Below, piece by piece: positions 7,727 through 17,087 of a DNA stretch of 23,971 nt. The DNA comes from Alphaproteobacteria bacterium UBA1908. GTDB taxonomy: Bacteria; Pseudomonadota; Alphaproteobacteria; Caedimonadales; UBA1908. How positions within the stretch are numbered: position 1 is the first letter of the stretch; every line of letters begins with the position of its first letter. The notes beneath the pieces were generated by a model, which saw only the letters and a program-made list of their open reading frames with translations, did no database searches and had not been told where the DNA came from. A program made the translations under genes and the position numbers. The stretch covers positions 1 through 23,971 of the forward strand of contig DDGG01000019.1 in assembly GCA_002337525.1 (NCBI GenBank). Reading direction: 5' to 3'.

Positions 7727-10486
7727 ATGATCCGCAAAATTGCTTTTAGTGTTCTCGGCTTTATTGCTCTCTTGATTCTGACAGCGATTATCGTCCCGTT
7801 CTTTGTTGACCTTAACAGTTATAAAGGCCAGATTCAGCAGAAAACAAGGGAGACGATTGGAAGAGACCTTCTCCTGGAAGGCCCCATTAGTTTATCTCTT
7901 CTTCCAAGTCCCTCTGTTACAATGGAAAAAGTCCATTTATCCAACGTAAACGATGCCAGCACGCCAACGATGGCTTCTCTTGAAAAAGTTAGAATCGATG
8001 TCGCTTTGTTCCCCCTTCTGACAAAAAAGCTTAAAGTCACAACAGTTCAACTTGTAAAGCCTGTCATCCATTTGCAAAAGTTTAGGAACGGTTCAAATAA
8101 CTGGACATTTACGTCTGTTGTAAAAGAAGAAAACTCTCCTGCTGAGGAAAAAGACTCTAAAGATCAAAGCAGTTTTGACTTTTCCTTTGATCATATTGAG
8201 GTGATTAAAGCTGATATTCACTACAAAGAAGGCAAAACAAGTCATAGCATTAAAGATCTAACAACCCATCTTAAAATTGAAGACTTAAAAGGTCCCCTTA
8301 AAGCAGAAGGTTTTTTGAAAGCTTTAGATCACGATATTCATTTCGATATCAAGGTTAAAGAGATCGGTGACAAAACACCTGTCAAACTGGAACTGGAGAC
8401 GATGGGAATTGACCTCGAACTGGAAGGAGATTTTGTCCAGGCAGAAGCGACTTTTCAGGGAGATCTGAAAATCTCGGGAGATACAAAGTCGATTGAGAAA
8501 ACTTTTCAAAATAAAATTGATGTTCCTGACTTCCTTGGAGAAAAGCTATCACTCTCGGGTTTTGTAAAAGCGAATGAAACTTCTATTGAAATCCAGAATT
8601 TGTCTTTTGTGGCGGATGAAGAAAAACTGACAGGTAATTTTTCAGTTGCATTGAACCCTCTCTCATTTTCTGGTCGTCTAAGAGGATTGCCGGGACAGTT
8701 ATCACTTACACTTTCTGGTAGACCTGAAAATAAAGGACTGTCTGGTCAGCTCGAGCTATCTTTAGCGTCTCCAAAGAAATTTTTCGCGTGGGTTGATATT
8801 AAACCTCCTAAAAACATAGACTTTTCAGGATTATCCTTCACGACAGCATTCCACCAAACAGAAAGCATTTCCTCCCTTACTTCTTTTAATGGGAAAATGG
8901 GACAGTTACACTTGTCGGGAAGTGCATCTTATGCTTCAAAAAATAAGACAGCACGATATCATTTGAGAAGTGCAGGGCTTGAAACTATCTTGAAAGCTTT
9001 TGATATTGACCCGGGTGTTAATCTCTCGTCTATTGATCTCAAAGGTCAGACACGTCTGGCAGACAAAAATCAAAAACTTACAACACAAACAACATTAGAT
9101 CTTCCAGGAGGAAGTGTTTTTCTGGATGGTGCAATAGTTCCTGAAAAAAAGGGGATTCCAACGCTGAACCTCAAGACTGAGACGACTATCACAGACCCAA
9201 ATACATTGTTAAATATTAAATCTTTTAAAGGACTTGCTTTGAAGGCCCTGATAAAGCATCAAAACAGAACTCTTTCCCTTGAAAATCTTTCAGCGTCTAT
9301 CGGTATGGGGCAAGGGTCTGTTTCTTTGACTGGAGGCACCAGTATAGCTCTTGCGGGTACGCCAAAGGTAACGGGAAAACTTGCTTTTAGCCCTCTTAAT
9401 TTATCGAAGATTTTTCCTGAGAAGCAATCCCGGCAAAAGTCGTCTACTACCTCTGGAAAAAATCAAGCTTCACCATCTTCCCCCGGGGCTTCTCGTTGGT
9501 CATCGGATCCTATTGATTTATCGTTCTTAAACAATTTTAAGGGGGATTTTACTCTATCGTGCCCTTCTATAACTTTTAGAGACCATGTCCTTAATAACCT
9601 TTCGGCAAAAGCAACACTGGAGGGTGGCCTTCTGGAAATTCCTGCTCTCACAGGTCAAGTCCATGGAGGACAATTGAATCTTGGGCTTTCAGTTAAGGGA
9701 GGAAAGAAATCAACTCTTAAATTAAGGTCAAGTCTGGATGATCTGTCACTTAAAAGGGCCTTTTCAAGAATGCAAGATGAGAAGATTCGTCTAACTCACG
9801 GGAATCTGGATGGCCTTATCAACATGACAACAACCGGTAGTAGTCTTCGAGATTTTATTTCTAACCTGGATGGTCTTGTGAATCTAAAAGCGACCAAAGG
9901 TATTGTTGATGGTTTTGACTTGAAAAATATTAGTCATAAATTAAAAAGTTTAAATACGCTGGATGCTTTCACAAATCTGTTTAAGGCTGCCATGTCTTCT
10001 GGTCAGACTCGTTTTTCCGAGTTTTCCCTGGCAATTGCCTTCCAGAAGGGAGTCGGCCGGATTAATAAATTGATTCTGATCGCTGATGGAGGGCAGGGAC
10101 ACGGTTCAGGCCAGCTTAATTTGCCGCGCTATTATATGAATATAGCAACAGAATTCCGCCTGACAGAAAATGATAAACTCCCTCCCTTTAAAATGACATT
10201 GAAGGGGCCTCTTGACAGCCCTGAAAAAGAGTTTGATATAGGCGATCTTGAAGCGTACCTTGCAAAAAATGTTTTCAAGAAAATCATTGGAGGTGTTGCA
10301 GGAGGACCACTTGGAGTTGTTGTTTCAGATCTGCTCGGCAATATGACAGAAGGGTCTCCCGATAAATCATCATCAGACCCTGAAAAATCAGACAAGACTT
10401 CCTCTCAAAAAAATTCTAACCCGGTTGAAGATATTGTAGAGGCCCCCGCAAAAGCTGTTGGCAATTTAATAAAGGGTTTGTTCTAA
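7727..10486 (+). CDS. AsmA family envelope protein
   Basis: This is a 919-residue protein of the AsmA/TamB-like superfamily, whose members are bridge-like proteins anchored in the inner membrane. They are linked to outer-membrane assembly and phospholipid transport between membranes. An N-terminal signal anchor (about residues 5-27) leads into 'VPFFVDLNSYKGQIQQKTRE', then 'TIGRDLLLEGPISLSLLPSP' with 'VTMEKVHLSN', the canonical AsmA head. Long beta-rich, repeat-like sequence follows. The C-terminal third ('HGNLDGLINMTTTGSSLRDF' onward, about 690-830) resembles the AsmA_2 domain. A Ser/Lys-rich low-complexity tail precedes a short hydrophobic end. CAGGAG seven bases before the ATG supports the start. 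The stop codon abuts the ATG of the next gene, indicating co-transcription. Confidence 0.88.
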   Translation: MIRKIAFSVLGFIALLILTAIIVPFFVDLNSYKGQIQQKTRETIGRDLLLEGPISLSLLPSPSVTMEKVHLSNVNDASTPTMASLEKVRIDVALFPLLTKKLKVTTVQLVKPVIHLQKFRNGSNNWTFTSVVKEENSPAEEKDSKDQSSFDFSFDHIEVIKADIHYKEGKTSHSIKDLTTHLKIEDLKGPLKAEGFLKALDHDIHFDIKVKEIGDKTPVKLELETMGIDLELEGDFVQAEATFQGDLKISGDTKSIEKTFQNKIDVPDFLGEKLSLSGFVKANETSIEIQNLSFVADEEKLTGNFSVALNPLSFSGRLRGLPGQLSLTLSGRPENKGLSGQLELSLASPKKFFAWVDIKPPKNIDFSGLSFTTAFHQTESISSLTSFNGKMGQLHLSGSASYASKNKTARYHLRSAGLETILKAFDIDPGVNLSSIDLKGQTRLADKNQKLTTQTTLDLPGGSVFLDGAIVPEKKGIPTLNLKTETTITDPNTLLNIKSFKGLALKALIKHQNRTLSLENLSASIGMGQGSVSLTGGTSIALAGTPKVTGKLAFSPLNLSKIFPEKQSRQKSSTTSGKNQASPSSPGASRWSSDPIDLSFLNNFKGDFTLSCPSITFRDHVLNNLSAKATLEGGLLEIPALTGQVHGGQLNLGLSVKGGKKSTLKLRSSLDDLSLKRAFSRMQDEKIRLTHGNLDGLINMTTTGSSLRDFISNLDGLVNLKATKGIVDGFDLKNISHKLKSLNTLDAFTNLFKAAMSSGQTRFSEFSLAIAFQKGVGRINKLILIADGGQGHGSGQLNLPRYYMNIATEFRLTENDKLPPFKMTLKGPLDSPEKEFDIGDLEAYLAKNVFKKIIGGVAGGPLGVVVSDLLGNMTEGSPDKSSSDPEKSDKTSSQKNSNPVEDIVEAPAKAVGNLIKGLF

Positions 10487-11926
10487 ATGTTCCTCTTTTT
10501 CAGAAACCTGATGCTAGGGTTTCTTGTCTTGCCAACATCCGCCGTTGCATCTGGTACGTCTCTTCCTGGTCACGAACTTTCTATTCTATGGTCTGTGCCC
10601 TTTGCAGGTATTTTGCTAACACTGTCACTAGCGCCACTCGCTATTCCAAAAATCTGGCATTCATATTATGGGAGACTTAGTCTTGGCTGGGCCCTTGCAG
10701 CGCTGATCCCCATGACACTTTTTTATGGCGTTGAGGTCATGCTGTACGAAACCTTACATACGTATTTATTGCATTTTATTCCCTTTATTATCTTAATTGG
10801 TGCTCTCTATACGATAAGTGGAGGAGTCAAAATAGATCTTCATTTTCCTGCGACACCGACAACAAATACTCTGCTTTTGTTGATTGCTAGTCTTATTGCA
10901 AGTTTAATAGGGACAACAGGTGCGGCCATGTTATTCATCCGTCCCTTACTTGTCATTAACAAAGATAGAACCTACAAAACACATACTGTTATTTTCTTCA
11001 TCTTGCTGGTTTGTAATATTGGAGGTGCTTTGACTGCCCTTGGGGACCCACCTCTTTTTCTCGGTTTTCTAAACGGTATTGATTTCTTTTGGCCTACTAA
11101 AGCTCTCTTTTTACCTTTTGTTCTTGTTTCTGTTCCCTTGTTAATAACTTACTTTGTAATCGATAGTATCTTTGCCCAAAAAGATATCAACATAAGGAAT
11201 TCGTTACAAAAATCTTCCACTTGTCTTGACAAACCCGAGACAAAATCTTTTAAGCGCCTGAAACTTTCAGGAAAAAGAAACCTGATTTTTCTTGCCGTTG
11301 CAATTGCCAGTGTTCTATTAAGCGGTCTCTGGAAATCCACTTTTTCTTTTTCCATTTTCGGTATTTCTGTGGGGCTTGAGAGCTTGACGCGGGACGGCTT
11401 GCTTTTACTGATGAGCTGGTGCTCCTGGACTTTCGGTTCTAAAGCTGCTCGTCAAGATAATCATTTTACCTGGGAACCTTTATTAGAAGTTGCCCGTCTT
11501 TTTGCTGCCATCTTTATTACAGCTGCCCCGGTCATTGCTATTTTAAAAGCCGGAGAAAATGGCAGTTTTAAGGCATTAATGGAAATGGTAACAATCGATG
11601 GTGCCCCTGCTAATGCAATGTACTTTTGGCTGACCGGGACTCTTTCAGCCTTTCTTGATAATGCTCCAACTTATTTGGTCTTTTTCAATATGGCAGGGGG
11701 AGATCCTGCAGTTCTTATGGGGCCTCTTTCACAAACTTTAGCAGCTTTGTCAACAGGAGCTGTTTTCATGGGGGCCTTAACTTATATAGGAAATGCTCCC
11801 AATTTTATGGTTAAATCTATCGCAGAAAGTAAGGATGTGACTATGCCCGGCTTTTTTGGATATATGATTTGGTCCTGTGGATTACTTTTACCCTTGTTTT
11901 TAATCCTGACTTTTGTTTTATTCTAA
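10487..11926 (+). CDS. Sodium:proton antiporter / CitMHS_2-type transporter
   Basis: The 479-residue polytopic inner-membrane protein has about 11-12 hydrophobic segments and an N-terminal hydrophobic stretch that may be a signal. It resembles the ion-transporter-superfamily proteins annotated as sodium:proton antiporter (CitMHS_2, putative citrate transport). Family-like blocks are 'NIGGALTALGDPPLFLGFLN', 'LDNAPTYLVFFNMAGGD' and 'YIGNAPNFMVKSIAE'. These paired D/N-P-containing loops form the likely substrate and ion site. The substrate (Na+/H+ or a carboxylate) cannot be decided from the sequence. The ATG follows the AsmA-like stop codon with no gap, and the lysS start comes 49 bases after its stop, so a three-gene transcript is likely. 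Confidence 0.82.
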   Translation: MFLFFRNLMLGFLVLPTSAVASGTSLPGHELSILWSVPFAGILLTLSLAPLAIPKIWHSYYGRLSLGWALAALIPMTLFYGVEVMLYETLHTYLLHFIPFIILIGALYTISGGVKIDLHFPATPTTNTLLLLIASLIASLIGTTGAAMLFIRPLLVINKDRTYKTHTVIFFILLVCNIGGALTALGDPPLFLGFLNGIDFFWPTKALFLPFVLVSVPLLITYFVIDSIFAQKDINIRNSLQKSSTCLDKPETKSFKRLKLSGKRNLIFLAVAIASVLLSGLWKSTFSFSIFGISVGLESLTRDGLLLLMSWCSWTFGSKAARQDNHFTWEPLLEVARLFAAIFITAAPVIAILKAGENGSFKALMEMVTIDGAPANAMYFWLTGTLSAFLDNAPTYLVFFNMAGGDPAVLMGPLSQTLAALSTGAVFMGALTYIGNAPNFMVKSIAESKDVTMPGFFGYMIWSCGLLLPLFLILTFVLF

Positions 11927-11975
11927 GGCTCCTGGACTTTTTAAAAAGTGTTTGTACAGTTGGAAAGCTAATCGT

Positions 11976-13490
11976 ATGTCTGATTTATTTGAACTCTCTG
12001 CTAAAACCCCTAAAACGGGTCCTGAAAAAGAAAATGTCTTCCGCTCTTCTCGTCTTGCAAAACTTGAGTCTGTTCGTGATCGTGGCATTAATCCCTATCC
12101 ATCAAAGTTTAATAAATCCCACTGTTTAAGCCAGCTTCAGGAAGCATATAAATCTCTTGCCGATGATGAAGTTACCGAAGATCGCGTCCAGGTTGCAGGA
12201 CGTATTCGATCTCTTCGTAATAGCGGTATGTTTATTGATCTTCATGATACAGAAAACAAGATTCAGATCTTCTGTCATAAATCAATTCTTGAAGAAGACC
12301 AATTAGACCTTGTTAGGCTTCTTGAAGTTGGGGATTTTATTGGCATTCATGGACTGATCCGCCGCACAAAGCGAGGAGAACTGACGATCAATGCAGAGAA
12401 AGTGACTCTTCTTTCTAAAAGTCTTTTACCCTTGCCTGAAAAATATCATGGCCTTAGTGATGTAGAAATTCGTTATCGCCAGCGTTACCTTGATCTTATC
12501 ATGAATCCTGAAAGTCGTGATACTCTTCGTTTGCGATCCTGCATTGTCACTGCTGTCAGGGATATATTGATTGAAAAAGGCTTTCTGGAAGTTGAAACGC
12601 CCATGCTTCAAACAATTGCAGGGGGGGCTAGTGCCAAACCTTTTATCACGCATCATAATGCACTCGATATCCCCCTTTATATGCGTATTGCGCCGGAACT
12701 TTTCCTGAAAAGATTGATTGTCGGGGGTCTTGGAGAAAAACTTTTTGAAATTAATCGCAATTTTCGTAATGAAGGTGTCTCAACGCGTCACAACCCCGAA
12801 TTTACGATGCTGGAGCTTTATGAAGCCTATGCCAATGGAGATGATATGATGGGCATTGCAGAAGACATTGTTTCAGGGGTCGCTGAAAAAGTATTTGGAA
12901 AGACAACTTTCACTTATGGTGACCACGAACTTTGTTTTAAAGCTCCCTGGAAACGTACGCCGATGCTGACTCTTGTAAAGGAAGCAACAGGTCTGGACCT
13001 TGGCTCTTCTTCTGAAGAAGAAGCCCACAAAGCTGCCACAAATCTTGGTTTGTCGATTAACCCCAAATCAAACTGGGGGCAGATTGTTGAAGAAGTTTTT
13101 GCAGAAAAGGTCGAGTCAACGCTGATCCAGCCTACTTTTGTGACTGAGTTTCCTCGTGATATCTCTCCCCTGGCCAAAGTGCATCCGCACAATGATCGTC
13201 TGACAGAGCGCTTTGAGCTTTTTGTGAATGGTATTGAGCTTGCTAATGGATTTTCCGAATTAACCGATCCTCTTGACCAGCGGCACCGTTTTGAAGAGCA
13301 AGTTGCGGCCAAAACAGCTGGTGATGATGAAGCTCATGCCATGGACGAAGACTTCCTGACGGCTCTTGAATACGGTATGCCGCCCACTGGTGGTTTGGGA
13401 ATTGGAATTGATCGTCTTGTTATGTTTTTAACCAATGCACAAAGTATTCGTGACGTGATTGCTTTCCCAACTATGAAGCCAAAAGATTAA
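11976..13490 (+). CDS. lysS: Lysine--tRNA ligase, class II
   Basis: The 504-residue cytosolic enzyme charges tRNA-Lys with lysine using ATP. An OB-fold anticodon-binding domain is visible at the N terminus ('VQVAGRIRSLRNSGMFIDLHD'). The class II catalytic core carries motif 1 around 'FLEVETPMLQTIAGGASAKP', motif 2 at 'FRNEGVSTRHNPEFTMLE' and motif 3 at 'GLGIGIDRLVMFL'. 'NGIELANGFSELTDP' is LysRS-typical. The frame is open 21 codons upstream to 11913, but that extension lacks family sequence. The ATG at 11976 has GGAAAG eight bases before it and gives the normal length. The gene ends ahead of a strong hairpin terminator. Class II is notable if the host is an alphaproteobacterium, where class I LysRS is common. 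Confidence 0.96.
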   Translation: MSDLFELSAKTPKTGPEKENVFRSSRLAKLESVRDRGINPYPSKFNKSHCLSQLQEAYKSLADDEVTEDRVQVAGRIRSLRNSGMFIDLHDTENKIQIFCHKSILEEDQLDLVRLLEVGDFIGIHGLIRRTKRGELTINAEKVTLLSKSLLPLPEKYHGLSDVEIRYRQRYLDLIMNPESRDTLRLRSCIVTAVRDILIEKGFLEVETPMLQTIAGGASAKPFITHHNALDIPLYMRIAPELFLKRLIVGGLGEKLFEINRNFRNEGVSTRHNPEFTMLELYEAYANGDDMMGIAEDIVSGVAEKVFGKTTFTYGDHELCFKAPWKRTPMLTLVKEATGLDLGSSSEEEAHKAATNLGLSINPKSNWGQIVEEVFAEKVESTLIQPTFVTEFPRDISPLAKVHPHNDRLTERFELFVNGIELANGFSELTDPLDQRHRFEEQVAAKTAGDDEAHAMDEDFLTALEYGMPPTGGLGIGIDRLVMFLTNAQSIRDVIAFPTMKPKD

Positions 13491-13561
13491 AACTTTGGTA
13501 TTGTCGTTGGAAGAGTATCTTTCGTCGACTCACTTGACGAGATAAAAATCTGATTTGCCTT

Positions 13562-13589
13562 TTCAAAAGAGGCTACAGCCTCTTTTGAA
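13562..13589. terminator. Bidirectional rho-independent terminator
   Basis: TTCAAAAGAGGCT and AGCCTCTTTTGAA form a perfect 13-bp inverted repeat around a 2-base centre. The A-tract/GC core/T-tract layout can stop transcription from both sides. It lies between the convergent lysS and M23 peptidase genes. Confidence 0.85.
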
Positions 13590-13640
13590 TTCAGATGTAA
13601 AAGTCACTTTAGAGAAATCTCGATAAGAAAATAACGAGCC

Positions 13641-13655
13641 TAACACCTGGTGTTA
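13641..13655. repeat. Short perfect palindrome near the M23 gene end
   Basis: TAACACC and GGTGTTA flank a single central T (7+1+7). It lies about 40 bases beyond the M23 stop codon. It could be a binding site or a chance repeat; no other copy was seen in the window. Confidence 0.35.
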
Positions 13656-13692
13656 TGTTGTCCAGGAGGAAAGAACCCCTCTTATCTTTTGT

Positions 13693-15138
13693 TCAAGAGA
13701 CTTTCGTAGTTTCTGGCTTTGACTTTGGCACTATTGGAGGTGTTTCAGAAGGGTTTGTATCATTTGGTGATTCTTGATTTCCTTCACTCAAAGTCCCGGC
13801 AACCTCTTTATTCAGGGCAGGCAGGACCTGATGATTTTTAAATTTCTTGTCAATTTTATTTTTTAGAACTCTGAAGGCAGCCATATCTTTTTTACCAAGT
13901 TTGGCAACTGGCATCGATTTAATATGTTTCGGATTAATCTGTTTTCCACGGCGCAAAAGCTCGTAATGAAGATGAGCTCCTGTTACGCGGCCGGTTGCCC
14001 CAACATATCCAATAACTTGACCTTGGCGAACACGTCTGCCTGCTTTAATACCCTTTGCGTACCGACTGAGGTGTGCGTACGCCGTTGAATATTCGCTATT
14101 ATGTTTTATGCGAATATAATTACCATATGAACTCCACCTGGCGGCTTTCTCAACAACACCATCTCCTGCAGCCATAATCGGTGTTCCTTTAGGTGCCGCA
14201 AAATCGACACCTTTATGCATCTTTGTGAATCCTAAAACAGGATGGCGACGACGGCCAAAACCATCTGAAATTCGGGCACCATCAATAGGCGTTCTTAACA
14301 AACCTTTTTTAACACTCTCGCCCTTTTCATTAAAATAGCCTTCAGATCCTGTTGAGGGCTGAAAACGATAAAGACGAAGTTCTTGACCATGAAGTTTCAA
14401 GTAAGCAAAGGCTAAATCGCCAGATTCTTCACGTAATGTATCGGGATCAGAGTACGTATCATAAATCAGGCCATATTCATCACCTTTTTGAAAGGACCTT
14501 TGAAAGTCGACATCAAAACTAAAAGCCTTGATCATATTATGAAGAATACGCGCAGGCACTCCCTGACGACCTGCATCCAAATAAAGACTATCTTGTATAT
14601 GCCCCTTAATAACTTTGACCTCATGTGTCAGAACTTTTTCTTCTTTACGTGCTTTATAAAGTCCATTTTCTCCGCGCTCTACAGTAATTTCTTCTTCCAG
14701 AGAAGGACGGATATAAAGCTTGATCAGATCGCGTATCATCTCTGGATTATTGCGAACAGGAATATAGGTAATATAAAGCTCATGCTCTGGCCGTAAATCG
14801 CGAGGATTAAAAACCTTACTAAGCGCTTTAATGATTTCGTAAGACTGACTTGACGTTATTTTTGATCGCGATAAAACACTTGATAATGTGTCTCCTCGCA
14901 TCACCTGAAGGGTTTCATCGACTGGACAGGGTTCACCCTCTTCCGTCACACAAATTTCCTCTTGTGCTTCGGTATCATCTGTGTCAGTTGTTTCCTGGAC
15001 AGGAGTCGACGCAGAGACATTATCTCTCTCAATGATTGGTTCATGATGGGCTCTGAAAAAATCGACTAACGCAATCGTAATCGCGAGGAAAAGACAAAGG
15101 GCTCCGGCAACAAAACGAATTTGAGTACGTGCCATCAT
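13693..15138 (-). CDS. Membrane-anchored M23 family metallopeptidase
   Basis: The 481-residue probable periplasmic peptidoglycan endopeptidase is anchored by one N-terminal segment (about residues 8-28). An acidic linker follows. A LysM/OapA-like region is visible at about 79-121 ('MRGDTLSSVLSRSKITSSQS'). The C-terminal M23 (LytM) domain has the zinc ligands H308 and D312 in 'HKGVDFAAPKG', H391 in 'HLHYE', and the catalytic histidines H356 ('AYAHL') and H389. All key residues are present, so an active enzyme is expected rather than a degenerate EnvC/NlpD-like activator. The Pro/Ser-rich tail is probably disordered. Two adjacent ATGs could start it and no clear Shine-Dalgarno is visible. Only 22 bases separate it from the upstream 155-codon ORF. 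Confidence 0.92.
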   Translation of the reverse strand: MMARTQIRFVAGALCLFLAITIALVDFFRAHHEPIIERDNVSASTPVQETTDTDDTEAQEEICVTEEGEPCPVDETLQVMRGDTLSSVLSRSKITSSQSYEIIKALSKVFNPRDLRPEHELYITYIPVRNNPEMIRDLIKLYIRPSLEEEITVERGENGLYKARKEEKVLTHEVKVIKGHIQDSLYLDAGRQGVPARILHNMIKAFSFDVDFQRSFQKGDEYGLIYDTYSDPDTLREESGDLAFAYLKLHGQELRLYRFQPSTGSEGYFNEKGESVKKGLLRTPIDGARISDGFGRRRHPVLGFTKMHKGVDFAAPKGTPIMAAGDGVVEKAARWSSYGNYIRIKHNSEYSTAYAHLSRYAKGIKAGRRVRQGQVIGYVGATGRVTGAHLHYELLRRGKQINPKHIKSMPVAKLGKKDMAAFRVLKNKIDKKFKNHQVLPALNKEVAGTLSEGNQESPNDTNPSETPPIVPKSKPETTKVS

Positions 15139-15160
15139 AAGGAGTAAACTTTCAAAAAGG

Positions 15161-15628
15161 TCATGTGTAAATTACAAAGTGAGTTGGCTCTATTAAACGA
15201 TACGCTACCTTAAACATTTCTTTGCAAAAGGTCCAGAACCAATAGAAAGGACGTTTTAAAAGGTTCAATTCTTTTCTGTGAAGGTTTTTAATTCCCTGAT
15301 TGCCGGCACTGAATCCAAAGTTATTTTCCATAGCGGTTGAGGCAGTTTGAGCGGCGGGGATTGAGTCCACAGAACTGGCAGAGCCTTTCATGCCTTCGTA
15401 TTCGCAGGGCTGGGCAGAAATAATCTGCCTTATAAGGGCTTGAGCTGAGTGCGGGGAAAGTTGCACGCTCAGTTCTTGGGAGAGGGTGAAAAGAAAGCTC
15501 GCCTCCTTGCTCGACAGATTCTTCAGAGCCTGTCTGTAAAACGAAGACCATAACTTATCCTGAAGAATCACTCTTTGAAGGTGTTGCCTTATCAAGCTTC
15601 CATAGGGTTGCGTAACTTTGTGGCGCAT
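15161..15628 (-). CDS. Hypothetical protein with a CdiA 'ENN' junction relic
   Basis: The 155-codon frame overlaps the end of the GT-C-like gene by 37 bases. No family is recognised for the first 90 residues. At about 92-106, 'IPAAQTASTAMENN' matches the pretoxin junctions of the main CdiA-like protein ('IAARTAETAMENN') and of the orphan module ('LAAQTASTAMTHN'). The DNA at 15330-15360 is a clear repeat of 19894-19924. The C-terminal 50 residues (basic, then aromatic 'KRPFYWFWTFCKEMFKVAYRL') could be the stump of a toxin. I read it as a displaced cdiA-CT relic fused by chance to unrelated sequence. Whether it is translated is uncertain, because no Shine-Dalgarno is evident. Confidence 0.4.
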   Translation of the reverse strand: MRHKVTQPYGSLIRQHLQRVILQDKLWSSFYRQALKNLSSKEASFLFTLSQELSVQLSPHSAQALIRQIISAQPCEYEGMKGSASSVDSIPAAQTASTAMENNFGFSAGNQGIKNLHRKELNLLKRPFYWFWTFCKEMFKVAYRLIEPTHFVIYT

Positions 15629-16908
15629 TGCCAGGCCATAAAGTGGGTTGCATGAATTAGGCAGACGGAGATGTAAACATAGCGCGTCATGCCGGCCATG
15701 GAGAGAACGAAAAGTAATAGCATCATTCCAAAGGCCGGCGTTAGCATATAGAGGATGGGTAAAGCTTCCGGGGCTATTTTACGTGCTCTCCAGGCCAGAA
15801 AAGCATAATAACCTCCCAGTAGGAATGCAGGCAGGGGAGAAAGTAGTAAAAAACTTAAAACCCTTGTAAGGCTATGAGTTACTTTATAAAAAGTTGTTTC
15901 TTCGGAAAAACAAGATCGAATAGATTGTTTGATTTCTGAAAACCTTGGTATACCCACGACAGTGCTATCCAGATTTTTCAAACGATGCCCTAGGTAGTCA
16001 AGGGGATGCTTTAGAATGGTTAGGGCCCATGTTTTCCAAAGGGCTTCTCTTTCTTTTTCGTTTTTTCCCTTGGTTAAGACAGGCTGTTGGTCAAACGTCA
16101 GCCTATCAACATAATTTCGGGAAAACTTGTCCTTCATGTCTTGAAAGGAATAGCCTGGACCTTTGTTGGCATCAGGAATATAGCTTTCGTCATTTGCAAG
16201 ACTGATGGCAGCCAAATCAAAAAGTTTTACCAGTTGCCATGAATGGTCCTCTTGTTTGGGGGGAACAAGCGCGGTGTTGATATAGGTAAGAGCACCGTAA
16301 AAAAGACCACTCACAAACAGCAGGATCATGCTCTTTTTAAGGGTGGTTTTTTCCGAGAATGAAAGTTGATGTATAACATACCAAAACAGAAAGACGGGAG
16401 CTAGGTACTGTCCATGAAATTTCACAGAGGTGCCATACAGCAAAATGATAAAGAAGAGAAGGCTTTCCCGGAAGGTTAGTTTTCTTTCTTGTATATGGGC
16501 TTTGGTCAGTAAAGCTGCGGAGAATAAAAATGAATAGGCATAGTGGATGTCTTTTAAAATAGTATACTCATAAACCAGAACGCCAGGTATCCAGGGTAAT
16601 GCCAGAAAAGCCCAGGCTCCGCGTTTTTCCTGAAACGTTTGATAAAAAATAAAGGATGCCCCATAAATTAGCAGGAATTGCAAAACCATCATCAGGCCTG
16701 ATTCGGGGTAAAGATAATCCAGATGACGCCATATGAGAGACATCACAGGAGGGTGGTGATCTGAATAGATTCCCGCTTTTGCTTGTATATATTGAACACT
16801 TGCATCAGAGGTCATTATGCCTGGCCAAAAAAGAAGGGTGGCGACTCCGAAACTTAACAAAAATAAAAAAGGACAGTATTTTTGAATGGCTTTGTTTGGG
16901 AGTTTCAT
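15592..16908 (-). CDS. Multipass membrane protein, GT-C glycosyltransferase-like
   Basis: The 438-residue inner-membrane protein has about 10-11 hydrophobic segments. The first extracytoplasmic loop, 'WPGIMTSDASVQYIQAKAG' followed by 'DHHPPVMSLIW', has the acidic-residue pattern seen in GT-C fold enzymes (PMT/ArnT/DUF6020-like), which use polyprenyl-linked sugars. A large hydrophilic loop (about residues 215-310) lies between membrane blocks. AAAGG sits 10 bases before the ATG. Donor and acceptor are unknown. It may share a transcript with the 155-codon ORF and the M23 peptidase, which would fit an envelope role. It could also be a dead relative of an O-antigen or lipid glycosylation gene. 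Confidence 0.65.
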   Translation of the reverse strand: MKLPNKAIQKYCPFLFLLSFGVATLLFWPGIMTSDASVQYIQAKAGIYSDHHPPVMSLIWRHLDYLYPESGLMMVLQFLLIYGASFIFYQTFQEKRGAWAFLALPWIPGVLVYEYTILKDIHYAYSFLFSAALLTKAHIQERKLTFRESLLFFIILLYGTSVKFHGQYLAPVFLFWYVIHQLSFSEKTTLKKSMILLFVSGLFYGALTYINTALVPPKQEDHSWQLVKLFDLAAISLANDESYIPDANKGPGYSFQDMKDKFSRNYVDRLTFDQQPVLTKGKNEKEREALWKTWALTILKHPLDYLGHRLKNLDSTVVGIPRFSEIKQSIRSCFSEETTFYKVTHSLTRVLSFLLLSPLPAFLLGGYYAFLAWRARKIAPEALPILYMLTPAFGMMLLLFVLSMAGMTRYVYISVCLIHATHFMAWQCATKLRNPMEA

Positions 16909-16950
16909 TTGGTTCTAACCTTTTTGTCATACCGTACGGGGATATCGCAC

Positions 16951-16980
16951 TATAAAGATTTATGGAAGATTAGGTTACAA
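16951..16980 (-). promoter_or_regulatory. Possible promoter for the GT-C-like gene
   Basis: On the minus strand TTGTAA (16980-16975), an 18-base spacer and TTTATA (16956-16951) lie about 45 bases upstream of the ATG. The match to consensus is moderate. Confidence 0.3.
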
Positions 16981-17087
16981 ATAGTTTTAGAATCAAGTGC
17001 AAAAATACCTACACAGAAAATCTGGCCAGTTTTTTTGGAACAGGGAGAAATATCAGTATGGATATTTTCTTCAGGTAGCCTCCCCGG

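Noticed and set aside
13500..13692. Small RNA or riboswitch in the lysS/M23 spacer
   Set aside because: The spacer is convergent, between two gene ends, and its main structure is explained by the bidirectional terminator.
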